DNA of 64,000 bases from Clavulina sp. PMI_390. Lineage: Eukaryota > Basidiomycota > Agaricomycetes > Cantharellales > Hydnaceae. The stretch's first letter is position 1. Every line of letters begins with the position of its first letter. A program made the position numbers and the translations under genes. Of this stretch, positions 47,417 to 59,257 are shown one piece after another. The stretch covers positions 1 to 64,000 of the forward strand of contig WIDE01000062.1 in NCBI GenBank assembly GCA_015039315.1, read 5' to 3'. The notes under the pieces were generated by a model. The model had not been told where the DNA came from. It did no database searches and worked only from the letters and a program-made list of their open reading frames with translations.

Positions 47417-49028
47417 ATGTCATCTTCAATGAACTGCCAGCAACTTCGTTCACTTGCTTCATTCCTGCACACCCTTGACGAGCCCACTGGGTTACTAGAG
47501 GGACAGAACCGGGTGGTTTCACTCCTCTCTTCGGATGCTAAAAGGTGCGTCTTCGATTTGTGAAATGCTATCCAATACGCTCTCCGCTAATACGGCCTCA
47601 TTCAGGTCTAATTCGCTAGGCTTCTGCGAGAGCAGGCTCTTCGAACTGGATAAATTCAAATCTCTCCTTGCATCTGCACAAAGTTGGGCAGATGAAGAAA
47701 CCATTCAGCTCCGTGCTGGGCGTAATCGCTCGTGCAACAGCTTACAACCAATCCTGCGGCTACCAAGCGAGGTGCTCAGCGAAATTTCCCTATATTCCAT
47801 GGACCCTTCCCGGCTTCATATCTGGGAAGAGCCTTTGCTCCAAGTGTGTTCCCAGTGGAGACGCTGCACCCTCTCGACCCCGCAGTTCTGGAGCCGCATA
47901 TGGGTTGATTACCACACGCGGCCAGCGGCCTTGCAAACTTGTTTGAGTCGTTCGGGAAGAACACAGCTGCATGTTTCTTTTGCTTTCACCTCCGGTCCAC
48001 CACCTTGGGAAGTGCACGGACATCTTATTATGCTCGAGGCCGTACTTTCCTGCTCCCTCCATCGCGTCACATCGCTCTATTTGGAAGACTTTATTTCATG
48101 CGAATGGACTCCCACCTCCCTCATCACAACCCCATCACTCCGTGAAATAGATTTTCATCTTCTTTCGAATACCACTCCTGGATTTCGATCCACTTTCTTC
48201 TCTACGAAAGCCCCACAACATCTGCATACTTTACTGCTCCGTGGGTGGCCTGGTTGTGCTACCTCCTTTGACTCTTCTCATCTTCGTTCGCTCCAGAAGC
48301 TTGTACTCTCCGAGGCGATCGTCTTGCAGAGCGTCTGGTCAGCGATCAGCCACTGCCCCGACTTGGTGTCTTTGTCCTGGGCATGTTCCGAGGGCATAGC
48401 AAGCGATGACCAATTACCTGCCAGCCTCGGCTTCCAAAATCTTGGCTTGCAGAACCTTCTCTCATTGGAGCTCCAAGACAAGGCGTGCACCTTATTCTTC
48501 TGCTTCGTCAACGCTCCAAGCGTTCGAGAACTCACTCTCACGTGTTCCGGTCTGTCGCCTGTCGAAGAAGTAATGGGTCGAATGAGCCGCCCTAGCCAAA
48601 TTACGTGCCTTTCGATATCGGGAGCCATCTACTTGACTAAAGACGATGTCAGGAGCACATTTGACTCATGTCCGTTGCTTGAACAGCTCACTACCGACTT
48701 ATGGAGCAAGGATAACTTGGATGCGCTTCTTGATCTCACCAAATACTCCAGGAATGGCAACGGCGAGTGCATATTGATTTGCCCAGCACTCTGTCATCTG
48801 GGCCTCGACTTTGATGAATACAGTGGGATGGACCCTCAAGAGGAAGAGTTCGTGGACAAGCACCTTCTTCTTGTTCTCAAACGTCTCGTGAAAGCTCGAT
48901 CAAATGGAACCCAGAACCTCCTGCGCATCGTGATTAGAGGCCTGAAGTTGGAACTCCCTATGGATGCTCCTGAGCACCTGTGGGCAGCGGTGCGAGTGAT
49001 GGATTCGGAGCCAAGCCGCGGCAATTAG
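47417..49028 (+). CDS. F-box-like protein, array member 9
   Basis: Two exons (47417-47544, 47606-49028), 516 residues. First exon NCQQLRSLASFLHTLDEP; exon 2 opens SLGFCESRLFELDKFKSLL; F-box ILRLPSEVLSEISLYSM; then VCSQWRRCTLSTPQFWSRIW and leucine-rich stretches with SLELQDKACTLFF; end ELPMDAPEHLWAAVRVM. Closest to the broken member 8, from which it can be told apart by its clean frame. Confidence 0.87.
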
Positions 49029-49403
49029 ACGAGGCCATCCCGGCGTCTGTGAGCTAGTGGAGCATCTGATACTTTCGCGCTGCTCGCAGTCGTCTTTTCT
49101 CCTCTGAAATTTTATGTAAACCATGAACGCGACCCTATTGTTCTTTTTACTAGCTGTAAGGCTCTTCGTCCAAGCTCACTCTTGTTATGGTGACCTGGAA
49201 GTACGTATTTATGATTTTTATAACCCTGTATCTATTGGCCTTGGTGCCCTATATCTCGATTCCCCTATTAACTATTTCGTGTTGCGATGAGATGGTCAGG
49301 AGTGTTGTCATGCTACAGTACATGGTCACACTTACGAAACTGTGACAGACCAGATACTCGTATCGAGTCGCGTCCACGACGCGTCTGACCCCACTCCACA
49401 GCG
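49029..49403. other. Spacer between F-box members 9 and 10
   Basis: AT-rich flank; nothing coding seen. Confidence 0.35.
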
Positions 49404-51177
49404 ATGGCTAGCGCGAAAACACTGCAGGGCCCAAATGAAGAAGCTCTAACATTCGAGAACGTGCGCTCATTGTGCGTGTTTTTGCAAACGATAGACCGCC
49501 AATCATCTGCAAGCGTCGCTCGCGTCCCTGCACTTTTCGAGTCTTCATCCAACAAGTGAGCACCACCTTGCAGCTAGCTAACATATCTAGTCCGCTGAAA
49601 TAACGTACGACGCTTCGATAAGCTCGTATAGTATAGGATACTGTGACAAGACACTATTCGATCTCGGGCGAGCAACCACCATGATTCATGCGGCTGAACG
49701 CTGGATTAATGACCAGAAATTGCGGGCGGAGGCGATGCGTGGACAAGCGCAGAATCGAGTTGCCCCCGTCTCGAAACTGCCCAATGAGGTCCTCAGCGAG
49801 ATTTTCATCTTATCGAGAGACCAAAAATACCGCATGTGGAGCGAGCCTATTCTGACCGTCTGCGCACGCTGGAGACGATGTGCTATATCCACGCCAGCAC
49901 TATGGAGCTCATTCACCATACATGATGGCACCCACCCTGCTGAATTATCTCTCTGCCTCACTCGCTCACGCTCATGCCCCCTCTTCATTACTATCTCCCT
50001 CCCCTGTGCCCCCAACAAACCCCTCTCCTCCGCCATTTCTGGACGCTTCGATCTTTTCCAAAGCATCCTATCCCAGGCAACGGACCGTATCACCTCCCTC
50101 ACGATGTGCAACGTCCCAATCTCTGGGCAGCAGATGCCTCTCAGTATCCTCCAAGCGGGGTCTATCGAAGAATTAACGTGCACGTTTGTTCGTGGTTTTG
50201 TGACCGAAAGGGAGAAATCCGGCCAACCATACCCGCCACTTCCCGAAGCGAATTTCTCCAGTCTTCGCAGGCTAACTCTTGAAGGGGGCATGCCTGGTGG
50301 TTTTACCTTGGGTTCCACCGCATTTGCATCGCTCTCATCATTAACACTAACCGCATCAGCCTACCCGAAGGGGACATGGTTGGTCTTGGGAGGATGTTTG
50401 TCTCTTGAAACGTTGGAGTGGCGTACATTTTCCCCAGACGTAAACGGCGAAAACATCCACGACCACCTACCTGCAGCATATGAGCTGGAACCTCTCAAAC
50501 TCCCGCGGTTAAAAAAAGTGAAGCTCCATCATACCGCATCTCCTCTGTTCTTCCGTGCCGTGGTATCCCACAATGTACAGGAGGCTGTCCTTCATGCCCC
50601 TCCTCGGTACTTCCTGGATGATCTCCCTGCGTACCTTGATGACGAAGATAGAGGGCGAATCCGGAAACTCGAGTTTCAAGATACGTTCAAGCTCTCCGCA
50701 GCCGACATCTCCGTGACTCTTTCCTTGTTTCCCTCCCTGGAAGTATTTGCGAGTAACTCATGGCGGGGTTCGAGCCTTCGTGCGGCTCACGTATTGAGCC
50801 AGTTTGATCCCGGCGAGGACTACCAGTGGCGCTGGAAATGTCCACACCTCAAGCATCTCGAACTTGGGTTTGAGCATACAATGACACAGGAGAAGGCAAA
50901 GAATAACGGAGCGAGTCTGTCCACATTTGAAAAGAAGCTCAGGGACGAGCTTCTCTTCGTCCTCAAAGCCCTCACTGCCGAACGTGCCAGAGATGCCACA
51001 AATCCTCTTCGTATCCACGTCAAGGGTCTTTATCTCAAGCTCCCTAAAATTGATGGGGACGAAGATCACTGGAGCTCTGTAGTCGTTGATGAGGCGGAGG
51101 AGCATAGTCTCGGTGCGGATCAGACAAAACGACGCCGTCTGAAACGTTTCTCATCAGACTCTTCTGATGATGACTAG
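49404..51177 (+). CDS. F-box-like protein, array member 10
   Basis: Two exons (49404-49555, 49623-51177), 568 residues. First exon LTFENVRSLCVFLQTID with VPALFESSSNK; exon 2 SYSIGYCDKTLFDLGRATT; F-box VSKLPNEVLSEIFILSRD; then VCARWRRCAISTPALWSSF and leucine-rich repeats; basic-then-acidic end KRRRLKRFSSDSSDDD. Exon lengths (152 and 1555 nt) are identical to those of member 11, so the two are a recent tandem pair. Confidence 0.88.
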
Positions 51178-51483
51178 GAGGAGAATGCCCTGCTTCGGTG
51201 CAGAATACAGTTAGGAGATTTAGTGAATCCTCAGAAGTATGTGCCTTACTGGGCGCCTTGGTAACAAATGCTGCATCCTAGCGTGGATATAGTGCTTTCG
51301 TAGTTAGCTGATACCAATGTTGACATTTTATTGTGAGAAGTCTTGTTGGGATGACCCCACTCTGATCACACTGCCACTGATGCGGAAGCCACGAGGCGCG
51401 AAGAGGCACCGTGACTCGCGCGTGACGAACCAATACTGTGATAGAAATCTCGGCTGCGACGCGCTCTGGCACACCCCACGGCT

Positions 51484-53257
51484 ATGGAGAACGAAAAAAG
51501 GGACGAAAAAATCGACGTAGGAGAGCTCAAGTTCGAACAGCTGCGCTCGTTGCGCGCCTTCCTTCAGTCCATAGACCACCAAGCATCTGGAGGTGGCACT
51601 CTTGTCCCGACAACTTTTGACTCTGCCTCGAACAAGTAAGAGTTTTTCACCTTCCAGCTTCAATAATTCATACGAAATGACAGATGTGGGCCGTCCGAAT
51701 AGCACGTATAGCGCAGGGTACTGTGACAGGACACTATACGAGCTCGAGCGAGCAACTATCATGGTTCACGCTGTTGAGCGGTGGATCGAACAAAAGAAAT
51801 CAAGAACGGAAACTATGCGTAGAAGGGCGCAGAATCAACTTGCTCCTATTTTGGCACTACCCAAAGAAGTTCTCAGCGAAATTTTTCTCTTGTTAAGAGA
51901 CCACAACGCTCATGTGTGGCGCGAATCGGTTCTGGCTGTCTGTGCAAAGTGGAGACAATGCGCTATTTCGACACCGAAACTCTGGAGCACCATCATAATT
52001 GATGACAACACCCATCCCTCTGAACTATCCCTCTCTCTTGCTCGCTCACATTCATGCCCCCTCGCCATCACCATTACCCTCCCCTGTTCCTCAAACAAAC
52101 CTCTATCTCTCGCCAGTTCCGGCCACTTTCAACTCTGCGAAAGCATTCTTTCGAAAACCCCCAAGACCCTGGATCGTATTACATCTCTGACAGTGTGTAA
52201 TGTTCCGGTGTCTGGGCCCATGCCCTCCATCCTTTTCGAGGGAGGGTCTATCCGCAATCTGACGTGCACATTCGTTTATGGTTTTGTGGACCAAGCTGAA
52301 CGGTCTCAATCACCATACGAGCTCTTCTCCCGAGCAAATCTTTCTGGTCTTCAAAACCTGAGACTGGAAGGGGGTGTAGTTGGCTGCTTCAACCTTGGTT
52401 TTACAGCATTCAAGGCCCTCTCATCATTAACCCTCAACTCGTCGGTCCTTCATCCAAGCGCCTGGGCTGTCCTGAGCCAGTGCTCGGCTCTCAAGATATT
52501 GGAGTGGCGTGCTAGTGAACCAGAAACAGACAGTCTCCCATTGCACAACTATCTTCCCGCAGCATATGGCTGTGATCCTCCATTACTCCTGGAACTCAAA
52601 AAAGTTACACTCCAACGTGCTGCTGCTCCTCTCTTCTTCAGTGCCGCCATCACGCATAATGTTGATGATGTTATTCTTCGTCTACCCCCTCGGTATTTTC
52701 TCGATGACATTGCTGCATACCTCAATGATGAGGTGAGATACCGAATCCGAAGATTTCAACTATATGGCATATCCAAACTCTCGGAAGTTGACATAGCTGC
52801 AATACTTTTTCTATTTCCTTCACTGGAGGAGCTTGTAAGCGACTCGTGGAGTATCTCGAGTCTCTGTGCAGTTGATGCACTAAGCCAATTTGATCCCGAT
52901 GTGGATGGGCATTGGCACTGGAGATTTCCAAATATCAAACGTTTGACGTTCGGATTTGGCTACACTATGGAGGAGCGGAAGAAGAAGAAGGATGCCGCAA
53001 AGATGCTGAGATTTGAGAAGAGGCTCACAAGTAAGCTCCTTCTTGTGCTCAACAAGCTTGCTGCCGAACGTGCCAAAGCAAAAACGGGTTCCCTCCGTAT
53101 CCACGTTCGAGGCATCCATCTCGAGCTCCCCAAACCCAATGGAGATGATGGGTATTGGAGTTCGGTCCTTGTTGAGGATGTAGCGCCCAGCGCAGGATTG
53201 GAGAACGCTTCGCTAAACATTCCGGAATCCGACTCTGACTCCTCAGATGAGGACTAG
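51484..53257 (+). CDS. F-box-like protein, array member 11
   Basis: Two exons (51484-51635, 51703-53257), 568 residues. First exon LKFEQLRSLRAFLQSID with VPTTFDSASNK; exon 2 TYSAGYCDRTLYELERATI; F-box ILALPKEVLSEIFLLLRD; VCAKWRQCAISTPKLWSTI; acidic end ESDSDSSDED. Tandem partner of member 10 with equal exon lengths but considerable amino-acid divergence, chiefly in the leucine-rich part. Confidence 0.88.
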
Positions 53258-54148
53258 GAGTGCGCGGCTTTGGGATGGGACCATAGTTGTGGAACCTTGG
53301 TAGGTGCTCGCGTTGGTATACCTATATCAAGTGAGGTTCGGAGACCTAATTTGTTATTCTGTTTGGGGCATCAGAATCCGTTCACCGTCTCGATGATCAC
53401 CATTAGCCTTCATTACTCGCGGTTGGTACTTCCAGCCATCCCGGATCGGTGCAATCTTCAGTCCCAAGCTAGGACTTCACTTGACATACCTTACAATCAA
53501 TAGCGACGCCATCAATCGAATGACACACGTGGTCACGTCTAGGTGCCTACACCCCCCCTTCATAAACATCAAGCGTAATCCGATCCCCATTCCCATCTGT
53601 TTGTCCCATTAGATGACGAAACGCCTTCATCACCGACCGAGACCTCGAATGTTCTCGGAGCCCTCTTTGCAAGAAGGTAGTTGTCCCTTCCGCAGCGAAC
53701 GGGCATGGCGCACTCCGCCTTTTTCATCAGTGTTTAGGTAACATAAGTTAAGCGTAAGTTAAGTGCCTGGGATGACCTCACGCCTCTCTATCGGCTAACC
53801 CAGTTAAGATTCATCCCTTGTCGCCAATATTATCAACTGAACACATTCGTCGAATTAGCCTCAACGACCACCCACTATTCGTGACGATGATCTAAAGTCA
53901 TCTGCCAGTGATATTGAGAGTCGCCTCCTATCAGCGCGTAGGAAAGACTACGTTCATTCGATTCGCACCCAGCGGCGATGGGCCCGATAGCCGAGCCTTG
54001 CGTTATCCTAGGTCAGTCTTAGAAGCATTGGTCCACAATTCAGTGGTTATCCCTGATCGTCTATCTATTCTTTTGCTGCTCCTACTGCCATCAAGCATTA
54101 AGGCCAGCGAGTGCTCAGCTCTGCGTGCAAAGATCAATCTAAAGACCA
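53258..54148. other. Spacer between the F-box array and the pheromone units
   Basis: No supported gene. It contains a short direct repeat (aagttaagcgtaagttaagt, near 53744). I could not see the ~870-bp upstream block that precedes the two intact pheromone genes. Confidence 0.4.
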
Positions 54149-54293
54149 ATGGACTTCTTGTTGCACTCCGCTTTCTCGAGCATTCCTCGGAAGAAAGCAT
54201 GACGACGACGGCCCCGGTCTGAACGACTCTAACGCCGTGTTACCTGTCCCGGCCGTTGGTGGTGAATCGATCGGCTGGTGCGTCATAATTTGA
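54149..54293 (+). pseudogene. Relic pheromone precursor (CaaX CVII), frameshifted
   Basis: The end of this segment matches the two intact precursors downstream: DSNAVLPVPAVGG, then a C-terminal CVII directly before a TGA, a valid CaaX form. An ATG at 54149 opens MDFLLHSAFSS, resembling the MDLFSIVNFVFSS start of the intact genes, but its frame stops after 17 codons and is one base out of step with the CaaX frame. The CaaX frame itself contains no ATG after the stop that precedes it. Its distance to the neighbouring TDP2-like stop (423 bp) mirrors that of the intact units (481 and 487 bp). A sequencing error of one base would make it intact, so its state needs checking. No TATA box at -83. Confidence 0.65.
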
Positions 54294-54715
54294 GCGCTAT
54301 ATCTGCTGTACCAAGTAAGGGGTACTCAATAAGTAGAACTATGGTATCTTTACGGCTGGTTTTGTTAATTTTTAGCCTTTCCCACTCACTCACGATACTC
54401 GCTGATATGGTGAGGCGAGCTCGAGCCATATGAGCCTCTGGCGACTCTCAAATCGATTTGTACGGGTCCCTCACCATTCTTGATCCGTCATGGGCACTGT
54501 TATTGCAATTTCTTTTACGTACACTCCTATGCGTATGTACAATTCGGCAGTTTACCGCGAGAAAATAATACCCATCTCCAGGTAGTTGACTAAGATAGCA
54601 CAACTCTAGAGCGAGCAGTTATTGCAAGAGGACAATAGCAACAACTTTGCAATAGAGAGAAGTAGGTTCAGCTATGAGAGCACAACCAGTCACCAACTCA
54701 ATTTGCCTCCACTAG

Positions 54716-56301
54716 TTAGGGCCCAACCCAGACGCTCGCCACCACCCCCAGATGGTCGCTGGGCCACACACTCATCTCTTCATCATCTACCTTCGCTAAG
54801 CGCTTCACAACCTCGTAAGGGATGCGCTCAGCACCCATGAACTTCGCATTCCTTGCATGCACTTTCGTCAAGGGACGAACGCGACGATCGTAGGACCCGG
54901 TAGCGTATGGCGCGACAGCCGCGAGTTCGGAATCCGATTCCGAATCATCGTTTACATCAGCGGAAGCCGGGGTAGGGTCAGATAAAGGGGTAGGGGGAGA
55001 GGGAGAGGGAAGAGGAGGGGCGCCGGGAGAGACTTTGGCCAGGATGTAGTCCAGGCGGGCGATGCGCTCTTTACTAAGCTTGTCTTTGAACTTGAGACCA
55101 GCGACGCCGAATGAGGGTATGTCTGTGAAGAGGTCAACCTGGGCCTCGCGTAGGACGGCAGTCAATTTGGACGGAGCGTCTTCGCTAGGGCTGGCTGTCA
55201 TTGTGAAGGCTTCAGCAGGTAGCGGCCGCATGCGAGAGAAGCCCTCTGCTATTACGAAGATGTCTCTCCACCCCTTCCGGATGAAATTCTCCTCGATCTC
55301 GGCGTACGATTCGATATTCGTGTCTCCACACAACACGCCTAATTCTAGTGCCTCAACCGGTGGTTTCTCTGGCTCCTTGTCTTCTTCGATGCTTGAAGGA
55401 GCCGCGGCCTTTTTCTTTTTGCTGAAAGATGTAACTTCCGGGGCTGCCAGTGTTGGTGACGGGAGTGGTGGAGGCAACTGCGACAGACGGGAGATGCAAA
55501 ACTCCATCTGTCGTTTGCGTTCAAGCGGGTTGTACTCGAGGTGAGTGTTTCCCACCAGAGTCTATCATCGATGGGAGCACAAGAGTATAGCATGGAGACG
55601 AATCGGTGACAGAAACGATAGTCAGAAGAAGACGTGTCGAAATTTAGCCTTCTATTCAATTGCGATCGACTCACCACACCCCCGTGCCGCATCTTCACCT
55701 TGAGCATTGACAGTCCTCGAGCGCATTTGCTGCCCTCGTATCCTTCAAATGTCGCGCTCACTTCGCATCCTTTCTCATAGACGAGAGTACGCTTCACGAG
55801 GATAATGGTCCCGTAGCGCGATCCGGTGACGGTCGTTTCATCTGAGAGATAGGTCGTGAGGTAGGTCGACCGCGTGACGTGATGCGCCAGGAGAATGTCT
55901 TGGAATTTGGGAGTTACTTCTTGCAGACAGACGATATCAGGACCCTATGAAACATAAAAGTCGTGGATCAATATACTCAGTGGTGAGATTCGGCTAAGCC
56001 TAACAGCCACAGAAAGAAGCAGAGCCAGAGCAAGAACACGTACCTCTTCGCCCAGATTCTCAATGAGCGTCTTCCACCGCAGCTCGCATAGAGTTGCATC
56101 GAACCAGACATTCCATGTCGCAATCTTGAGCTGCCTAAAAGGCCAGGCTTTGGGCCCAATACGTCGAACCCAGTTGGACGTCTTCGTATCGGAGAGTTTG
56201 TACTCGTTCCACGACCCCAGGAATGTCGAAGCTACGGAAGAAGTGGGAGCTAGGGGGACATAGGAAGAGAAAGAGTAGAGTGGGATCGGAGTCAGAGTCA
56301 T
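54716..56301 (-). CDS. TDP2-like endonuclease/exonuclease/phosphatase, copy A
   Basis: Member of the metal-dependent EEP fold, nearest to tyrosyl-DNA phosphodiesterase 2, which removes topoisomerase II adducts from 5' DNA ends. Three exons. Motifs in order: KIATWNVWFD (metal-binding Asn), then across the first intron GPDIVCLQEVTPKFQD (catalytic Glu), GTIILVKRTL, TLVGNTHLEYNPLERKRQM, GVLCGDTNIESYAEIEE (Asp/Asn), IARLDYILAK, and SVWPSDHLGVVASVWVG (Asp-His pair). These are the four TDP2 signature blocks. A Ser/Pro-rich linker precedes the last block. About 420 residues. It is the left member of three tandem copies and lies convergent to the broken pheromone relic. Confidence 0.85.
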
Positions 56302-57445
56302 GATTTCACTTCACGGAGCGATTGAGGATCAGAATCGCAGCGAGTGGTGAACGATGAAGGTTTAGGATGAGCACAAGTGTTTCAGCAGCAGCACTGTTAT
56401 GGGATGGAAGGATGCACAGGTTTTTGATCTTATTTCAAGAATTTGTTGAGCATCTTGTAGTTGCAAACACAGCCTTGCTAGTCAGACACGGGACGCATTC
56501 AGTACGTGTCCGACATCAACACGTCACAACAACGTGTCCCAATCAAACCGTACTCTCCTATCGGAGAAGTAGAGATATCTTTGATCTACTCCTTTGGTTT
56601 TTGCATATCTACCTCCCTTGTCCCCCACCAGGTTGTTCAAGCCTATTGACTGGCGCAGTCTCTTGCCGAAAACAGTGTTGCTTGAACACTCCCAAATTCG
56701 CTCCAGTTACTTCATGAGGTGGTAAATTGGACCATTCTAACTTGAGGCGTCTGATTTGTGCCAGCTGTAACTTCTATGATTGCCTCGGTTCTTAATATTA
56801 TCCTGGGCTTATCCCTGCCAGGGTCCTCGCCGAATCACTTGGTTTTGTCCTTTCAGGGCACAGAGAGAATGGGGATCGTCACTGATAAGAACTTCGACCT
56901 ATCTGCTACCCCTTTTCGCCTCAGGTGCTCATCTAATCATCAGCCATCAGGGACCTTCAATTATGCGGGGCTGCGTGGGCTTTTCCAGAATGCCGGCATA
57001 ACCAGTTAATGAAAGCTATAGAGTTCAGTTAGCTCTATTCATTGCGACAAGCTTCATTATACATTTGCCCCCGTTATCACCATGAGCGGTATTGAAGGCG
57101 TGACATCGGCGACGGTCCATCCGCTGCCATGCGCCCATCATATTCGAGCTCAGTCAATCTCGGTGTGGGCTAGCTGGAAATATACTGCTGTTAGGCCGCT
57201 GATGTTGGATGTAGTCAATGGCCACGGGCTCGACTACCCATCCTGATATTTCCAGGCGCTCTTCAAACTTAGGAGGATGGATTCTCAGAATCGCCAGTTC
57301 ATGTCTCACCGCGTTGTGTCCTATCTGTACAATTTGCTTGCTGCGCCCCCTGCAGCCGTAGGTATAAAAGGGTTGGCCAAGCGAGGATTGGGACCCAAGC
57401 TCCATCCTCTCGCCCAATCCACCAACAAACAAACTAGAAGGCCTC
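56302..57445. promoter_or_regulatory. 5' flank of TDP2-like copy A and pheromone upstream block 1
   Basis: From about 56579 onward it aligns with 58387-59257, for example cttgaacactc, cttggtttt.tcctttcagg and aatgaaagctatagagttc. This duplicated block ends at the pheromone start and probably contains its control region. Confidence 0.8.
57363..57370 (+). promoter_or_regulatory. TATA box of pheromone precursor 1
   Basis: TATAAAAG, 83 bp before the ATG. The second precursor has the same element at the same distance. Confidence 0.8.
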
Positions 57446-57610
57446 ATGGATCTCTTCTCCATCGTCAACTTCGTTTTCTCCAGCAGTGCCTCGGAGCAGC
57501 AGGATGAAGCGGAGACTATTATCCCAAAAGACTCAAAAGACTCTAACTCGGTCCTGCCCGCACCAGCAAGCGGTGGAGGATCGAGTGGCGGTAGTTGTGT
57601 TGTCGTTTGA
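57446..57610 (+). CDS. Lipopeptide mating pheromone precursor 1 (CaaX CVVV)
   Basis: A 54-residue, intronless reading frame too short for ordinary gene finding. It starts MDLFSIVNFVFSSSASEQQ, the form of basidiomycete a-factor-like precursors, has an acidic middle and a Gly/Ser-rich end, and stops right after CVVV, a CaaX box for farnesylation, -VVV removal and carboxyl methylation. The mature peptide would be a short C-terminal fragment; its N-terminal cut site is not obvious (a KDSKDSN stretch is the only charged place). Identity to the 51-residue precursor at 59258 is concentrated in the first 19 residues, KDSNSVLP and the CaaX end. A GTGAGT splice-donor-like motif follows seven bases after the stop in both genes. 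The pheromone would be exported by an ABC transporter and sensed by STE3-type receptors, none of which is in the window. Confidence 0.88.
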   Translation: MDLFSIVNFVFSSSASEQQDEAETIIPKDSKDSNSVLPAPASGGGSSGGSCVVV

Positions 57611-58090
57611 GTGTTGGTGAGTTCCGGTTCAAAGGAGAGTCCCTCTTCACGCATCCGAGCTGATGATCCTCTTGCGACGACGGTTTTGTGCTTCAAGGCT
57701 CCGCAAAATACCAGAAATCTATTGTCAGTGAGGGGATTGTCTCAGATTACTCGTGTCTTAGGTGAGAATTTCCTTACATTTCTCGGATTTTGGATTGATC
57801 AGCCCCCTAACCTTACAATCCATCTTTTTCCTGGCAGTATCCCTTAGTTCGACCAGTTGCGTATAATGTTGTGTCCCATAGGGAGTCTATCAGTACAATT
57901 AGAAAAATTCGTTCGTAGTCATCGTCGGAATACTGAATATTGCTGACGCCAATACGAATCTATCATATCATAGTGGCACATTATTCATGAAATTTAGCAA
58001 ATAGTGAAAAGAGGCTGCATAGTCAATGAACCAGGGAGCCAGTTCAATGCATGCCCCCCTTTGCCGTCCATCCACCTGTAAACCCATGGG
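57611..58090. other. Spacer between pheromone 1 and TDP2-like relic
   Basis: Aligns in pieces with 59414-59899. Contains the conserved post-stop GTGAGT motif at 57617. No further gene. Confidence 0.6.
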
Positions 58091-58386
58091 CTAAACCCCG
58101 ACCCAAACGTTCACCACCACACCCAAATAGCCGCTTGGCCACACGCTCATCTCCACATCATCCACATATGCCGGGCGCTTTACCACATCCCGTGGAATAG
58201 CGCCAGCACCCAAGAAGCGCGCGTTTCTGGCGTATACGTTCATCGGAGGAAGCAAAAACTGACCCTCTGGGCTGATGGGGATACCCGAGCTCACAGATTT
58301 ATCAGTGAGATTGAGAGCAGAGGTTGAGGGTAAGGGAATTGGATCGGCATTGGGAATCGCTTTGGCGAGAATGTAGTAGAGCTGTC
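58091..58386 (-). pseudogene. Truncated TDP2-like relic
   Basis: Only the last ~95 codons of a TDP2-like gene remain: YYILAKAIPNADP (full copies have LDYILAK/LDYLLAK), then NVYARNARFLGA, and SVWPSGYLGVVVNVWVG. The catalytic Ser-Asp-His of the intact copies (PSDHLG) has become PSGYLG, so the Asp-His pair is gone. Homology ends at 58386, where upstream block 2 begins. It lacks all N-terminal metal-binding motifs and cannot be active. Confidence 0.85.
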
Positions 58387-59257
58387 TTTTGATCTCCTCC
58401 TCTGATCCTTCCGTACCAAGATCCCTTCATCTCGCACCAGATTGTTCAAGCCTGTCGCCAGGCTGAGTCTTTTGCCGAAAATATCGGTACTTGAACACTC
58501 TGAATTTCTTACAGTTGATCTGCAAAGGAGCCAAATGAGGCTATTCTAACTCGAGGTGTCTACTTCGTGTCATAAATCCCTTCAGAATTCGTTGCCTCAA
58601 TTTTTAATACTCTTCTAGTGTCGTCCCTACAGGAGTCTTTCGCCGAATCCCTTGGTTTTTTCCTTTCAGGGGACATACAAAATGAAGATCGCCACTGATA
58701 AAAACTTCAACTCATCTGATGTCCTTGTCTACTCGGGTAATCATCAAGCCATCAGCCATCAGCGACCTTCAATTATGGGGAACTACGTACACTCTGCTAG
58801 AATGCCGGCATAAGCAGATAATGAAAGCTATAGAGTTCCGTCGGCTGCATTGACTTGTATAGCCTCATCATACATTTGTAATTTGCTATAACCATTCAGC
58901 GAGGTAGTATTGAAGGCTCAACACTGGCGACGCTCCATCCGCTTCATTGTGCCTGGCCATCGTATCCGAGCTTGGCCAATCTCGATACACATAAAAAGCT
59001 AACTTTCAATATCTTTCCCGCTGTGCGGCTGGTGATGCGTGCGGTCAACGGCCACGGGGGCGATCACCGAGCCTGATCTTTGCAGACGTTCTCCAAACTT
59101 GCGTGTGCTCAGTCTATTCCTCATCAATGTCATTAGGGTCTATCAGTCTGTTTGCTTATCGGGCGCCCTGGAGCTATAAAAAGCGAGGCCAAGCAGATGA
59201 CCAGACTCAGGTTCCTCCCTCTCCCCCTACCCACAAACGAATACTCTAGAACGCCTA
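58387..59257 (+). promoter_or_regulatory. Pheromone upstream block 2
   Basis: Second copy of the block at 56579-57445, about 870 bp, with many substitutions and small indels. It leads directly into pheromone precursor 2. Confidence 0.8.
59175..59183 (+). promoter_or_regulatory. TATA box of pheromone precursor 2
   Basis: TATAAAAAG, 83 bp before the ATG, matching precursor 1. Confidence 0.8.

Larger units (their letters stand above)
56579..58386 (+). repeat. Duplicated pheromone/TDP2-like unit (unit 2)
   Basis: About 1.8 kb holding the upstream block, pheromone precursor 1 and the truncated TDP2-like relic. Its left edge (tttgatct.ctcct) recurs at 58387, right where the relic loses homology to a full TDP2-like gene, so the right boundary of this unit coincides with the truncation. 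Confidence 0.8.

Noticed and set aside
53908..54222. 104-codon plus-strand frame with a Leu-rich stretch
   Set aside because: Overlaps the pheromone relic in another frame and lacks a signal peptide pattern or relatives in the window.
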